Source: Apus apus
Taxonomy: Eukaryota; Chordata; Aves; Apodiformes; Apodidae
Direction of reading: 5' to 3'
Length of the DNA: 64,000 bases
Assembly (NCBI RefSeq): GCF_020740795.1
Contig: NC_067285.1
Coordinates: 109,083,652 to 109,147,651, forward strand
The notes beneath the pieces are model-generated. The model had not been told where the DNA came from, did not search any database, and saw only the letters and a list, made by a program, of their open reading frames with translations. The first letter of the stretch is position 1, and each line of letters begins with the position of its first letter. The position numbers were made by a program, and so were the translations under genes. Below are positions 13,345 to 27,200 of the stretch, in pieces.

Positions 13345-13480
13345 AACTGGGCCTAATCTCTTCTTAAATCCCTTTAGACTTTTCATCACCAACGGATCTT
13401 GTGGCAAGGAGTCCCACGGTCTAGTGACTGCTGGGTATGAAATTGTTTCCTTTTGTGAGGTCAAAACTGTTTCCTGCCAA
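13345..13480 (-). repeat. Possible ancient retroelement tail
   Basis: The minus strand encodes WDSLPQDPLVMKSLKGFKKR, resembling the W-N-SLP...FK-RL end of LINE reverse transcriptase ORFs. On the plus strand the text near 13390-13450 resembles a repeated avian sequence. I cannot assign a family. Confidence 0.35.
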
Positions 13481-14606
13481 CATCCTCTGAAGGCGAAGCG
13501 TCGCCTGCCTGAGCGAGAGCCACGGCACTGCCGCTGGGGTGGAGGATGTTCAAAGGGCAAGGATCCAGTCCCACGTGCTCAGCAGCTGTTAAAAAAAAAA
13601 AACAAAATCTGGGCAGAAAAGGAATGGGAATTTGGGAATTCGTTCATCCGTCGCCTGGGCCAGAGGGTGAATGAGCAGGAGGGTGAGCAGCTGCAGGGGA
13701 AGAGAGAGGTCACCCGTGGTGCACCCATCCCTCTCTGGCTTCCAGGCTGGGCTTGGAAATGAGCCTTTCACATCAAAGCTGGATTTGGGGTGAAGCCAGA
13801 ATTTCCCAGGTCAAACTTGGCATGATTTCCCAGGTGTGTGTTTCTCCACTAAAAGCGGATATCCTGGAGAAGGAGTCACTCCTGATAGATAGTCAATAAT
13901 TAATTTGTTTAACCCAGAACTGTGGTGGTTTTGAATTCTCAGCCAAGTAAGTGTTTGGGAAAAAGTACTTCTGTGTGATTTTTATCTCTGCTCTTTTGGG
14001 GGTTGGATTGGCTTGTTCTCCACCTGCAGCCAAACTTCCCAGCTGCATTATTTAAATCTCTTAATAAATAACATTTCTCATGGCTTTCTATCACTGAGAT
14101 GTGTCTTTTCCAACTCAAGGCTCTGTGTTTTCCAACCTTAGAAGAACTGGAAAAGCCACAGCAGTAAATTCTCCAAGGAAATCCCTGCTCTGCCTGTTTT
14201 TCACACAGTACCTAAGGACAACAGCATGTGCAGTGCCCTGGGGATGTTGGTCTTGGTCCTTCTCAACTGCTCACTCACAGCCTTGCAAAGGCACCACAAA
14301 TACTACCACCTAGTTGCATGCATTGTCAAAGCACTTGGACTTGCAGGTGTGCAGGCAAATTTCAAGGAGATGATTTGCATGAATAGTTACTTTCACTCTG
14401 CAAAGAGATTGCTGCAATTAACTTCTTCACTACTGGGCAGACTCATTTCTATTTATTTCTATTTATGTGCATAATTACATGCACACTCACAGCTGCATGG
14501 TTAGTTTAGGGCTGGATCCATGACTCCAAAACTTCTATTCTGATTTGCTTATCAGGAATATTATTTGCATCTAAACCTTTCATGAAAATTTGAAGCAATG
14601 CATCAA

Positions 14607-14630
14607 GATATATATATATATATATGTATC
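14607..14630. repeat. (TA)n microsatellite
   Basis: A run of TA dinucleotides in intergenic DNA, flanked by TATC-rich sequence. Confidence 0.9.
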
Positions 14631-17600
14631 TTGCCACACATCTATATAATTCCATATATCCATAGATATATTTGAGATAGCAGTTTGGAGGTAGCTTCTG
14701 CTAAAAAGTGACCACATAATAAATTTACATATTAATAAATAAATAGTAGGGGAAGGATCTGTGAGAAAGCAGCATGTACCTCTCTTCTAATTGCCATAAG
14801 GGAAAAGGTTTGGTATCTCAGCTTAGAGGTAGGGCTTTTAAAAACAGCACGATGCCACACAAAGAGCATGGAATTATTCTCACCATATTCCTAAGCCTGA
14901 GGGCTGAGAGTCCCAGCTACATGCAAACTGCCTGACATCCCCAGGCTGGCACCTGGCAGAAGCTGACCATGAACTGTCACCAGAGACATTCCCAGCCTCT
15001 CCCTGTAATTCCTGCCTGCAACCCAGAGAAACACATGAGAGCACAGAGCAACGGAGAGCAAGTAAACAGGTTGGAATAGGAAAAGAAAGCAAAGACCAAG
15101 CTCTCTGTGATTAGGGATTGCTTCTGAGAAGTGAGAAGAGCTCCAAATTCTGCCTGCTGGTTTGTAATTTGCTGTCAGCTTTACACACAACATGTAATTG
15201 AATGTCAGCCAGAAGCAGTGTCCCCATTTCACGAGCCACAGGAGTAGATTTGATTTTTAAGACTGCAGAGCTCCTCTCTGGGTCAGCCTGTCGTGCGTGT
15301 CATCCCACAGCCACTGTGAGGACACGAGTGGCACTGGGGCCCTGCTGTCCTGCACACACACACCCACAGAGGGTGAGAGAAAAGGCCACTGTCACCCCTC
15401 CTCCTGCTCTCTGCTCCGCTCTGTCAGGCACACGCTGCTTGCAAAGCAAGGAGGTGGGATTGGGCTGGCTCTGACCAACCCCATCTCATCACAATGGGGT
15501 TTGGAAGAGTGAAATCCCACCTGACTCCTACCTGAAAGGATATTATTGGATAATACATGTCTTTTCATACATAGAAAAATAACTATTATATGTATTATAT
15601 GCATTAAAAAGTGAATACAGCTGCTTGTGTTGGGTTCTGGCCCAGCTGCAGGGTGGTGGGAGCAGAGCATCTTCCTCCTCTCCACCTTCCCATTCGTCCT
15701 CCCTGCTGAGCACCACCCATGGCATGCACTAACTCAGTGCTGGCATTCAAGCCCTGCATTAAGCCAGAAGCAAAGCCTTATCACTTCTTTAAGTCTGGTT
15801 TTGTCTTCAAAAACAGCTTCTGTGAGCTCTCAGCCCCGGCATGTTTCAGGTCTAGGAGGTGAGTTCAGCCAGCTCTGACAAAGGAGAGGAAAGACTTGGG
15901 TTTGGGGGAGGGTTAATGAATGAAAAGCATCTAGAGCTAAATAAGCTGTGGGTCAGTCAGCTGCAGGTCTGCAGTATCCTCAGCATATGTTGACTTGCAG
16001 CCCAAAAAAAGGAGACAGGCACCATCAGAGATGATGCCCGGGCATGGATAACATGCCAAGATGTGGTGGGAAGGATGGCGATGCAGCTAGAAACATTTCA
16101 AGGTGGAGACTAGAGAAGGCACAGGGATATCAGGGATGAAGCACATTAGGAATTCAGGACTTCTCAGCTGGGGCACTCCAGGCCTTGCTCTCCCCTCGCT
16201 GGCTGATGCTGTGCAGAGCAATGACAGAGCTGTGTTGACTACCATCCCTGTCTGATCTTTCCAAAGTAAATCCCATGTATTGATTTTTCCTGGACAGTAA
16301 AACTTCACCTCAGCCTCTTTGTTCCAGCAATTATTTATTAACTCTCTAACCTCACATTGGGAACAAAGGCCTGGCCATCTCTGGGTCTACCCAGCACCCA
16401 CCCAGCAAGTGCAGGGAAGGGTGGAGAGGATGGACATTGACCTTCTCCCCCCCAGGTGGTGTACCCTGGTACCCTAGAGCTGAAAACTCGGGCCTGCACC
16501 AGCCTTTGCCTTTCAAAACTACACCAGCAGATTTTCCAAGCAGGAGAAAAACCCCACACCAAACCATACCCAGGAAGGGCACCTTCCTGGCAGCTGCCAC
16601 CAAGCCACAAATCCATAAAGTGGGTGGACAGGGCAGGGATGGCTTGGGAAGGCAAGTAGTTGAACCTCTTGGTCAAAACTCTCAGCAGGAGACTGGCAGT
16701 CACAAAAATGACCCAGGACATGGTCTAGCACTACACTCATGGCTACAACCCAGCTTGATGGTTTGATCTTTTATTTTTTGAAGGCTTGTGGTATCTCAGG
16801 AATAGATTTCCATCTTTCCATTGAGAAGAAATCCACTGATTCAGTTGTAAGAAAACCAGATCATTCCTTCCAGTTGTTCATCGGTATCTTTTTCCAGCTT
16901 CCAAGCTCTTTACTACTAAATAAATGGTTTCCTTATTTTTAGTATTAGTGATCCCAGATATTCATAATCTGAGGCTACTTGATACTGTAAGATTTCTTAA
17001 AAGTAACACATCTGGAGTTTACTTTTTTCCTGCCTTTAATGATCTGAGTTCCTACATTGAAGTCCTTAACAGTAACCATCACAGCAAGAAACCTCCTCTT
17101 TCAACAAGAAAAAACAAATATTTTCAAGGAGTTAGACCTCTGAGAGAAACTACCCATCAGCACATGACAAACTCACAGCAGTTTTCAGCACTGTGAGTAT
17201 TTAAAAGGGGGAGACTGTCACCACTGGGAAATCAAACACTGACCCTGCCAAGATTTAGAAAATGTCTGTTCCTTCACCACCCAGACATTTGGGACTAGCA
17301 GTGATTTCAGAGGGCTGCTTCAGCCACATGGATCCCCTGGATGAAGCAAACAGCCTCTTCAGAGCTGATGGGCTTGTGGAATTGCTGCTTTGGTGGGTAA
17401 AGCCACATAGCTCACATCTGTATCCAAATTCTCCATAGGGTAATCAAAGAGGTGCTGGGAACACGCACTGGTTCACACTTAAGTAGGGCATGTTCCCAAA
17501 ATAAAACCACCAAACCCCCAAAATCTTGTTTCTGGATGACCTCCAGCCATCAACCTTCACACCTGCACTCTACAACCATTCCCAAGTCCCTCAGATGGAG

Positions 17601-19161
17601 GACGTGAAGTGAAACTGGGGCTGCCCATGACCACTCATCTCCTTGCATATCTCTGAACAAAGAGTGGTCAGTGGGCACTGAGTGAAGCCTGGCAGGGCAT
17701 GGGACCTGGCCATGGCTCAGCAGAGGCTTGGAGACCTGGGCTGTACCACACAAGAGCTCTTCAGAGCCACCAAAACCAGCATCCAGGTTGCTCCTCACAT
17801 GGCACCAGGAGAAACCACACACCTTCACAGCTTGTCCACATCAGTCCTGAAGGAGCTTCTCAACATGTGCCACCATCTCAGCACATCATCTGCTGGGCCC
17901 TGCTCCCCAAATACCCTGGAGGAGAAGAAAACAAGGTGAATGGGGAGTTTTTATCACCTGCTGAACATCAAACAGCTGGACAGGAGACACACTTTGATCC
18001 CTGTTGTATTTCAAATGCAACTCAACACTCGTGGGCCCATGCAGAAGGCAGTGCCATGAGGCCCAGTGCATGTCTGGCTGGAAAACCTTGAAAACCCTTT
18101 TGCTAAAGCAGATGCAAAAGCCTCAGGATGGTTTGAGCTCATAGTGGCAATGGGTCCTATTCACTGGGAAATACTTGGACTCGAACACTGCTGCTTCTCC
18201 TGTTAGCAAGAGACTCCTGAGCTGGTGTGAGAGTTGAAAGAAAACCTCTGCAGAAGTCACAGGGGAGGAAAAAAAAAAAAAGCCCTGGACTGAGGAAGAC
18301 TGAGAAAAAATAAGTCATCTAAGCCAGCATCTTGGAAGGTGACACTCAGTCAAGCTTTAAGCAATGCAGCAGTGGACATGGATAGGGCTGGTGGCTCTAC
18401 AAGATATCCAAGCTAGTGACTGATGAAACCTAAAAATATTCCCCTGCTCTTCTCCCTCAGGGGCTTGGTTGCTTCCTGGGTATTTTGCCTTTTGAAAGGC
18501 TTAGTGTGAGGAGTATTTATTTGCCTGTAAAACACTAATGAGACCAAGTATAATTGATGTCTGGGAATTGAATTAAGCCTCTTTGGTGCATCATCACACC
18601 TCTCTCTCCTGGAAGGGGAATTATCTGGCAGATGGGAACTGCATACAGATGGACTACTTGCTTCCCCAAAACAGTTTTTTTTCTCATCAGAGCAGTGCAG
18701 GAAGATGATTGTAGTATGTATGTAGTGCCAAAAAATGCCTGACTGCTCTGCCACACTCCCCAGGTTTGCAGAAATAGCATCACTCATCCTGGAGGCTTTG
18801 AGAGCTGACCCAAAATGGAATGGCAAATGCAAGCAGCAAAGAGGCAGGAGAACCCCAAGCTCCAGGTCCTCCTTGGATCCATTGTCTTGGAGTATGGATG
18901 TGTTTTGATGATTCCCTGTGGGCAGAAGGTAGGAATGTGGACTGGAAACCCTTATGCTAAAAGCAGAGGCTGTGCTTACAGCTGGATAAGGAACTTCTGT
19001 GCTAGGAAATGTTCTCCCTTCCTTGGACCAGCACAGCAGAGGACTCGAGTGTGATGAAAACAGAAATGCTTGTCGCCGCTGCTCTCTCTTTAGTAGGACA
19101 ATGTAATAAGTGCAGTTTGGACAGGCTGCTTCCTAACCATAATTCTTTTCTTGCCATGCTG

Positions 19162-19186
19162 AGAAAAAAAAAAAAAAAAAAAAAAG
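19162..19186. repeat. Poly(A) tract
   Basis: A run of more than 20 A in intergenic DNA. No retrogene or SINE body was seen immediately upstream. Shorter A runs occur near 13200, 18270, 31730 and 37905, and a C run near 19434-19450. Confidence 0.9.
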
Positions 19187-19624
19187 GATGACTGTAGTTT
19201 GCAGGGTGCTAAAACAAGGACTGACTCAATAGTGCCAGGAAGCACAGGGCTTTCAGAGCTAACAAAAATAGCATCACATGTCTTTGAGGTGATCAGAATC
19301 GAAGCAGAAACAGACAGCAACTGCAGTCAGGAAACGGGTTTATGAGCCTTTAATTAGGAGCTTCTGCTGGCAAACCTCACAGTGTGCTGCAAAGTGCATG
19401 TATTAAAGAAGTATTAACTGTGTTGCTGATGAGGCCCCCCCCCCCCCCATGCCTGGAGGAGTGATGTGATTTGTCTGAGATCATGAGACATCTGCATTTG
19501 AGCTGGGAACAGAGCCCGGATCTTGTGAGCATCACCAACATTTGCTCTCACCAAGCAGAATTTCCCTTTTCCTGAGTGGAAGTTCTGAGCTGCTCCAGCT
19601 TCACTGCATGAAATCAACCTGTAA

Positions 19625-19805
19625 CAGGACCAGAGGGGCACAGGTTGCCCAGAGAGGTGGCAGAGGTCACATCCCTGGAAACATTCAAGGTAGGTTGGAT
19701 GGGGCTCTGAGCAACCTGATCTCATTGAAGATGTCCCTGCTGACTGCAGGGGGGTTGGACTAGATGACTTTCAAAGGTCCCTTCCAACACAGACCATTCT
19801 ATGGA
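19625..19805 (+). mobile_element. CR1 3' fragment
   Basis: Plus-sense tail: gcccagagaggtggcagagg, then ccctggaaacattcaaggta and ggggttggactagatgactt, ending in ccttccaacacagaccattc. No coding sequence is left upstream. Confidence 0.88.
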
Positions 19806-22800
19806 AGCAAAGGCTGAGATGCTCTGCCCTGCCCTGACAATAGGGCACTGACAAGGTGATGCCAGGTCTTCAGCTAACCAGGAACAGCCACTAGAAAAGG
19901 TAGTAAGAAAAACAGTGGCACTTCTGCTACTGAGCCAGAAAAACAGACAACACAAACCATAGCAGGAGAACACCCATGAGGGTGTAAAGCTCAGGGGCAT
20001 TGCCCCCCGTGCAGTGCAGCACAGATGGATGCTGCAGTCTGTTCCATTTTGTGGCCATGCACTGAGGTAATGAGTTCCTAGCTGGCTGGCAGGTAGCTCT
20101 GTCACTGCAAAGACACATAGTTGAGAAGTCATTTTCTTCCCCAGTGCACACAAGGTCAGCTGCCAATGGCATTTTCTGACAGTGGGAAAGCCTGGTAGTG
20201 ACACAGTAACCTTCACCCCCCCTTGCAGATAGTAAAACCAGCTGGCTTTAATGGGAATGACAGGACTTGACTGGTCCTTTCCCCTTCTTTCTCTCCCCTT
20301 GGTACAGCTTAACTCACTGTGTTTATCCAGGATTTCTCAGCCTGTTGTCCCAAACTCTCACTGTAAATAGCACTCTGTGACAGATACCCATCTAAATTCA
20401 GACCAGTTTCAATCACACCAGCTCTGATGACCCTTTATTTTTGTTTAAGCCGCAGGTGGTTTTGCCCAGAAACCACAGACTTGCCTCAGAGCTTCTGCTT
20501 TCTGTTTATCAGGTACACCTAGGATGTGGTGACTCTCAGACAATGCTTCCAACTCTGGGAGGAAAGCAGATGCCCCACGAGTGCTTTCCACATCTCCATG
20601 TTCCCCAAACCCTTGCTCATCCAAGATGGTCCCTGAGTAAATAGAGAGGCAATGGCTTGAAAGACACATTAGCAAGAGGTGGATGCCTTGGGTGGGTGTT
20701 GGGCTCTAGCACAGGATTTCTAACCAAGCCTGACAAAGATGTTTTGTATCAATTTCCTAGGAGAGACTCTCAGTCTTGAGAAAGGCAAGTTGTATTTTTC
20801 ACAGCAACTTCGGCCCTAGGAGCGTGCTCCCATCACAAGTTCTCCTTGTGTAATTAATTATAGGTGGACTTCTGTCAAATGGTTTATCAGGTAGTTAATA
20901 ATCCCCTCTTATCCACAAGACTCCACTAATTTAAGCAGGATTTAGAAAATAATTTTAGGACAAAAAAATCAGAGAGAACTGCAGATGTTGAAAACTGGCT
21001 GGTTTATTATCTTCTGGCACAAACCTCTGAACATCTAAAATCACTTTAAAAATCACGGGTTTCTTACATAAGTCCCCTAAGCAGAGGCTCAGATTAAATC
21101 TTTTGGGTGGCTACGAACAACATGTTGGACTTTTTTTAACCAAGGAAACTCTTATCTCTTGGTTTGATGTATCAGACTCTGGGGTTTGTTTGGGGGATTT
21201 CTGGTGACCAAGCAAGGAAAGCTGAAGTCAAACCAGCTCTCCAGGACGTGCATGTTCCTCCCATTGACATTTCTGCTTTTTCATCCGCAAAACCTTATTT
21301 TAAAGGATCAGTTCTTCTCACACAGAAGACATGGCACTCAGAAGCCCAAGTCCTACCGCTTACCCCTTTCACTGCAGTGAAAGAAGTTTTGCCTCTCTGG
21401 AACAACTCAGCATTTCCAGGAAGAAAGCCCAATCCCATTTTACACGTTTCCTTTAAAAAATACCCACAAACTCCAGGAGAAAACATTTGCGTGGCTTTGT
21501 AGAACTGTGTGAAGCCAAGTCCCAGGTGCTGACTTAAAAGTCACACTGAGAGAGGCCCTGGGAAACACAGATTCTCATGGTGCAGCCCCTGGACTGTAAT
21601 GTAAGGATTTAGCTCCAGTGGATGAATCCCAGCCTGGCTTTACACTGGGTGGCCTGACCAGGTGGACATGCTGTCAGTCATACGCGCTCCATGCTGGTCT
21701 CCCATCCCCAAAATAAACCAGCAAAGACTCATTCCCGTAAATAGCTTGGAGAGAAACAGTTTGGGATGACAGGTGTTGGGTGAAAAAAAAACCACCAAAC
21801 AAAGAATAAACCAAAACCCCCAAAGAAACCTAATTTGTTTCAGTTCCTTCAGTCTGAAGCAAGGGAATTTCCCTGCACAGAAAGGAGAAGCAGCTGGCGT
21901 GATCTCTGACTTTTGTTAACCATCCTGCAGCCAAGGAGCAGGAACCTTCTGCAGGCACAGGCCAGTCAGCTGAGGGAGAGAGGGATTGATTTCAGAATTG
22001 ATGGAGAGATGTACATCCCAGGCAGGGGAGGCACTTGGGTAGAGAGGGCACCCCCCAACACTGCACACAAGGAAGGCAGCAGCAACCAGCACTGTCCCCT
22101 GCCTGCCTGGCAGCAGCACGGGACACAACACTGCTCCTCCCCACAGCACCAGCCCCAGCAGCACCCTGAGGAACTCACCATTAACCACGGGGAAGATGAA
22201 CAGGAACTCTGTCATGGGGTTTTGGAGAGGGCAATCACCATCAAGCAAAGGGAAGGTTCTCAGAAAGTAGGGAGGCTGGGGATAGGAAGCAGCAGGGGAA
22301 AACAGTTAAGCTGGACACAGCGAGATCTGGCTTTGCTGGAGCTTCAGCTCCAAGAGCTGTTTGTGCAAGGTGAAGCAAAGTCTACAAAACTTCTGGGAAT
22401 GAAGGGTAAAGCCAAGAGAGCCTGAAAGAGCACTCCCTTCAAAGGGCCAACACAGAGACTTGAAGCCACTTGCTGGTGAAGGTTTGGGTCAAGATAAAAG
22501 GGGTCCATGCTCTCATTACAAACTTTCTCACCCAGTTGCTGCTGGCCTGTGAAGTTGGGGCACATGTGTGGGCATTAGCTCCATCACAGATGAAAGAAAG
22601 ATTTGCTTCTTCACCACCCAACCCACAGGCTTGTAGTGATCTGACTGTACTGGAGATAACTGAGGAGACCTGCAGCCTGGTGGAGAAGCAGATGCATCAT
22701 CAGCACCTTAAAACAGCTGTTTCAGCAACATTCTCCTGCCCAGAGCCCTGGCCTGCCCCCAAAACATGAGGCAAAGCTGTGACAGCTTCAGTTACTGTAA

Positions 22801-23734
22801 AATCATGTAGTGTTGTCCCCAGGACTGATGTTTGTGCAAAGAGGGATGAAGTGGGCACTCCCTGCTTGGGACCAGAGTCCAGGGCCAGCCCCAAACTCCT
22901 GCCCAGCCAGACCCCGGCATGAGTGGGAATTCAGTCTCAGCTGTCTTGCTCTTCTGGCAAAAATTGCCTTCCGTAGCTTTATCCAAAATTAAGGAAGGCC
23001 CATGAAGTTGCAGCTGATTCCCGCGGGGTTCCAAGGGCGCTGCCCCGGTTTGCAGCACGATTTAGCTTCACAAGGCTACTGGGTCTAAAACGCATCTCAA
23101 AGTCTGCATCTTCCAGCAATAATCCAGGCTCCCAGGCAGAGGAAATATGGTCCAGTATTAGAAGCTGAGCCCTGTATTGAGGTGTTTTGCAGAGTGTTGA
23201 TTTTTTTCCCAGGGTACTGCCCTGGGACTGTTCTGCAGAGCTGCTGTGCTGTCAGCACACAACGTGCTCTACTTGCCCTTTCAGTTTTCGTGTCCCATGA
23301 ATGATGCACCTCTGGCTTTATTGCAGTTTGCATTAATGTTCCACTGTGACTTCTTGATCACTCGTTACTCTCTCTGTAGTGCCAGGCAAGGCTCCAAAAC
23401 CCAAACACTGGCAGCAGTGTCACTACAGCCCAAGCCTCAGCCCCACCAGATCCAAGGCAGGGGATCATTTATCTTCCTGAAGCTGGCAGAGCCTTCCTGC
23501 GCCCAGGAAAACAGGAACAGCTCTACATCCCCTCCAGCACCGTGATCAGACCTGAACTTTTCCAGGGTAATTGGACAGGCAGCTCTTTCAAGGGACCTAA
23601 GCCAGAAAGCTGTAAAACATCACTAACGAGCAGCTTGCTGAATCCTGGCTCCAACAGGAGCAGGACAGGCTGGCTCTGGCCAACAGTTCAGTGACGCAGG
23701 CTTCCCTGGAGGGTGCACCAACGATGTCCTCCTT
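19806..23734. other. Intergenic DNA, no gene supported
   Basis: The 170-codon plus frame at 21913-22425 is overlapped by open antisense frames, shows no domain, and has Gln/His/Pro-rich low-complexity content. I treat it as chance. Confidence 0.6.
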
Positions 23735-24263
23735 GAGCATGTCCAGAGAAGAGCCACCAAGCTGGTGAAGGGTCTAGAGAACAAGTCATACAAGGAGCAG
23801 TTGAGGGAACTGGGGATGTTTCATTTGGAGAAAAGGAGGCTGAGGGGAGACCTCATTGCCCTCTACAACTACCTGAAAGAAGATTGTGGGGAGGTGGGTG
23901 TTGGCCTTTTCTCCCACGTGAATAATGACAGGACCAGGGGAAATGGTCTGAAGTTGTGGTAGGGGAGGTTTAGATTGGGTATTAGGGAGAATTTCTGTTC
24001 TGAAAGAGTGGTCAGGCACTGGAACAGCCTGCCCAGGGAGGTGGTGGAGTCAACATCCCTGGAGGTATTCAAGAAAGGTGCAGATGAGGAACTTCAGGGC
24101 ATGCTCTAGTGGCTGAGATTGTAGGTTGTGTGCTGTGGGTTTTTTGGGATGTGGTTTTGTGGGGGGGGGGGAGGGGTTGTTTTGTTTTTTTTTATGGTTT
24201 AACTCTGTGATCTCAGAGGTCCTTTCCAACCATGACTATTCTGTGATTCTGTGTGATCAACCT
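23735..24263 (+). mobile_element. CR1 LINE 3' fragment with internal T/G-rich tract
   Basis: Plus-sense: gagcatgtccagagaagagc, then gaaaaggaggctgaggggag and ggaacagcctgcccagggag, ending ctattctgtgattctgtg. A G run and T-rich stretch at 24130-24200 interrupts the tail just before the terminus. A diverged CR1 subfamily compared with the 7172-8092 copy. Confidence 0.87.
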
Positions 24264-27200
24264 CACATTCCTGAAACCTGCTGTTTGGATGCCCCTCAAC
24301 CCTGCAGCCAGCAGAGCTCTGTGGGTACCTTGATTTCTCACCCTATGCCACTCTGAGCACCCCGTTATAAACCCACACGCCTCCAGCTCAGCATCCAAGC
24401 TTGGGTGCTGCTCTGCCAGCATCAGCCTCCCCCCTGGGGAGCATCCTCAGGCCTCACCACAGCAGCACTGTCCCACAGAGCAAACCAGAAACCACATCCA
24501 AAGGCAACACTGAAGGAGATGGGTGGCTGCCTCCCAGTGCTCATCCGTAACACGGGGCTTCATAAGCCTCTTTTGCCAGAGGGACTCAAAATCCCCCTTT
24601 TTCACATGACAGGAACATGCCTTAAGTCCTGAAAAAGATAGTTGCAAGCCTGTTTTGAGACAGGATTTCTCTCCACCCTTCTGAATGAGCCTGCACAAAT
24701 AACTAGGAGAAAGGTTTCTCTGGTCGTCTAAGAAAAGCCCTCATCTCCCCTCCCTTCCCCTGGGCATGGAGATGACCTCCTCTCTCCCTTATCCCCACAC
24801 ACAGCACATTGCTTCAAGCAGCAGCAAGGACTTTCAGATCAGAAAAACTGAAGTTTCCCTGCCCCAGACTGGTGGTTAGGGCACTCAGCAGGTGGGTTTG
24901 CAGCCCCTCAGGGCACTGCAGAGCCCAAAGCAGGTCTCCTGCACCCTCAGTGGCTGCCCTCATCACCAGGTTCATGGACACAACCGGACATGGTTCACCT
25001 CCTCTTCCCTGGGCGTACTTTGAAAGAAATCACATTTGCTGTCTTTTAATTATCTTATTATTAAGCATTTATCTACAAAAAAAACCAACAACCCGGGGGT
25101 CTTCAGGGTAAAGCATCATCTGTGCTGCTTGGTGTGCTATATGAAGAGCAAGGAAGAGAAGGGATTGAAGATGCACAAGTTTTCCACTGTTCCCTCTGGC
25201 TGAGGCAGTGAGTTGCCATGGGGCAAGCTGGGGGAGGCAGATCTCGTCCCCACCCCCCACACAGCAGTTGTCTTCTCACCCACAGACCCCAGCCTTCATA
25301 ACCACCCCAAAGATCAAGACTGCAACGATCAGCACTGAAACCTTCAAAATGCTCTTTGGATCTCAACCCTGATGGGTGATGTTCACAAGTTCTCCTGTCT
25401 GACTTAATCCTAGAGAAGGCTTTTTTGGTTCGGCTTGATCCGCCCACAGCCAGTCAGACCTGGACAGCACAACCTGATCTTGTGAGAAGTGTCCCTGTGG
25501 TGTCACATGTCCTTGTAATTGCCAAATTCCTCAGCAGATGAGGTAGCTTCCAGATTTCAGAACTTACCGGCAAGCTTCCAGTGGTTTGTCCAGAAAAGCT
25601 CTGAATGATTAAAGGTCTCTTCCAGCTGTGTTGTTGTCACTGCTTGGTTACTGACCCACACAAGCAAAACAACATGGGAACCAACAACCTGGCAAAACAA
25701 ACTTTTCTGCTCCCTGTCTTCTAATATTTAGCTTTACTTTTGAGATGAAAGAAGCATTAACTCCTCTTGGTGTCCATTCTCATTGCTGAATTCAGGATTT
25801 TTGTAATGTTTACTGACAAGAACAAGCCTTCTGTTACGATTTATTAAGCTTGAACAAAGCTCACTTTCCAAGTGCTGTGCAAATACAGGCTGATTCACCA
25901 CTACCAACATACTGAGAAGATTTATTATCCCTGCATTATCCCTATCTTACAGGTAACACATCTGGAGGAGCCAGTGGGTTTTTTGTACTATACAAGTAGA
26001 ATAAAACCCACGATATATGTCTCACTTGCCAAAGCACACGTGACCAGAAGACAAGGATCACTGCTCCCTTTCTGGCTGAAAAACCCCAAGTTCTTCTATT
26101 ACAGCTTTAAATAACCCTCTTCCTCCAGCTTTCATATCCTCATATGCTAACCAGCCCCTTCCCAGAGTGCACAATCGGTCAAGACTGAAACCTTTCCTTT
26201 TCCAGACAGATCATTTGCTATTACTAACAGAGATAACACCTGGAAAGCAAGAAGTTTTTGGAAGCTACCTCTTCTTCTCTCATTCCTCCCACGTTTTCAC
26301 AGGTTATCTTGGCACCCAACAGTGCAGCAGATAGTTAAGACAAGGGATGGTTTCCAGGGAAGAAGCATTAAAAGCAAGGCCAGTGCCAGCACTGCATCCA
26401 ACTTCTAAATCGCCTACAAACACATCAGACACAAACTAGAATAAATCTCCACAATACCTGACTGCTCAGAATTAGTTTTGCATTATTTCTGATAATTATC
26501 AAAGTCATGTTGAAGATATTTGAAGATAGACTTGTCAGTAGCATATCTTCAAAAGGATCCTGCAGAAAACAGTCAAAAATAGCATGGGGAGTTCTCGGTG
26601 CCACCTGACATGTTTCTTCACCACTTCTTACTAGTTGAGGTTGGACTGCCACCAGACAGAACCAGGTTTCCTCTGCAGCTAAAAAAATCCCACTGAATTC
26701 TGATTCAGAGCAGCCAGATACTTGGAGAAAAAAAAACAAAAGGAAGTCCCAGTTATTAATTCCCATCTCATTTAAATATTTGCAAAGCTCGATGCTCACA
26801 CTCCAAAAGGGCTTTCTAGCCTGGTCTTCTGGCCTTTCAATCATGATCTCTTCTTCTTTATGAAATCACATCTACTGCCAGCTCTCTGAGGTCCTTTATG
26901 CCAAAACTGACTGCACTTGTCTGTTTTGCATAATTACAAAAGCAGCAAGAGCCCCATCCAATATTGCAGCCTTCTCCCAGACTGTGTTTAGGGAGTAGGT
27001 AGTTCACAGCCTCAAAAAGAACCACAGAGTGACAGGAATCATTGGAAGGAAACAAAGACACTTCAAAACACAGAAGATCTAGCTGCACAGAGCAAAGTGT
27101 TGAGCGAAAAGAAACAAGTCTTCTGATCACAGGGAGCAGGATGTTTCTTCTACCTGCATTTTCTGCACATGTGAACTTTAAGCAAACCAAAACTCCACCC

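Larger units (their letters stand above)
12291..19624. other. Intergenic DNA, no gene supported
   Basis: Seven kilobases with simple repeats and one doubtful retroelement tail (13345-13480). Frames at 12283-12711 and 13075-13560 do not resemble known proteins beyond that tail. Confidence 0.6.

Noticed and set aside
13440-13560. Small CG-rich patch as a possible ST3GAL5 promoter
   Set aside because: CpG density is local and modest, no recognisable first exon is next to it, and the adjacent sequence looks repeat-derived.
21913-22425. Plus-strand frame of 170 codons
   Set aside because: Gln/His/Pro-rich low-complexity content, antisense frames of 110 and 71 codons over the same bases, and no known homologue.
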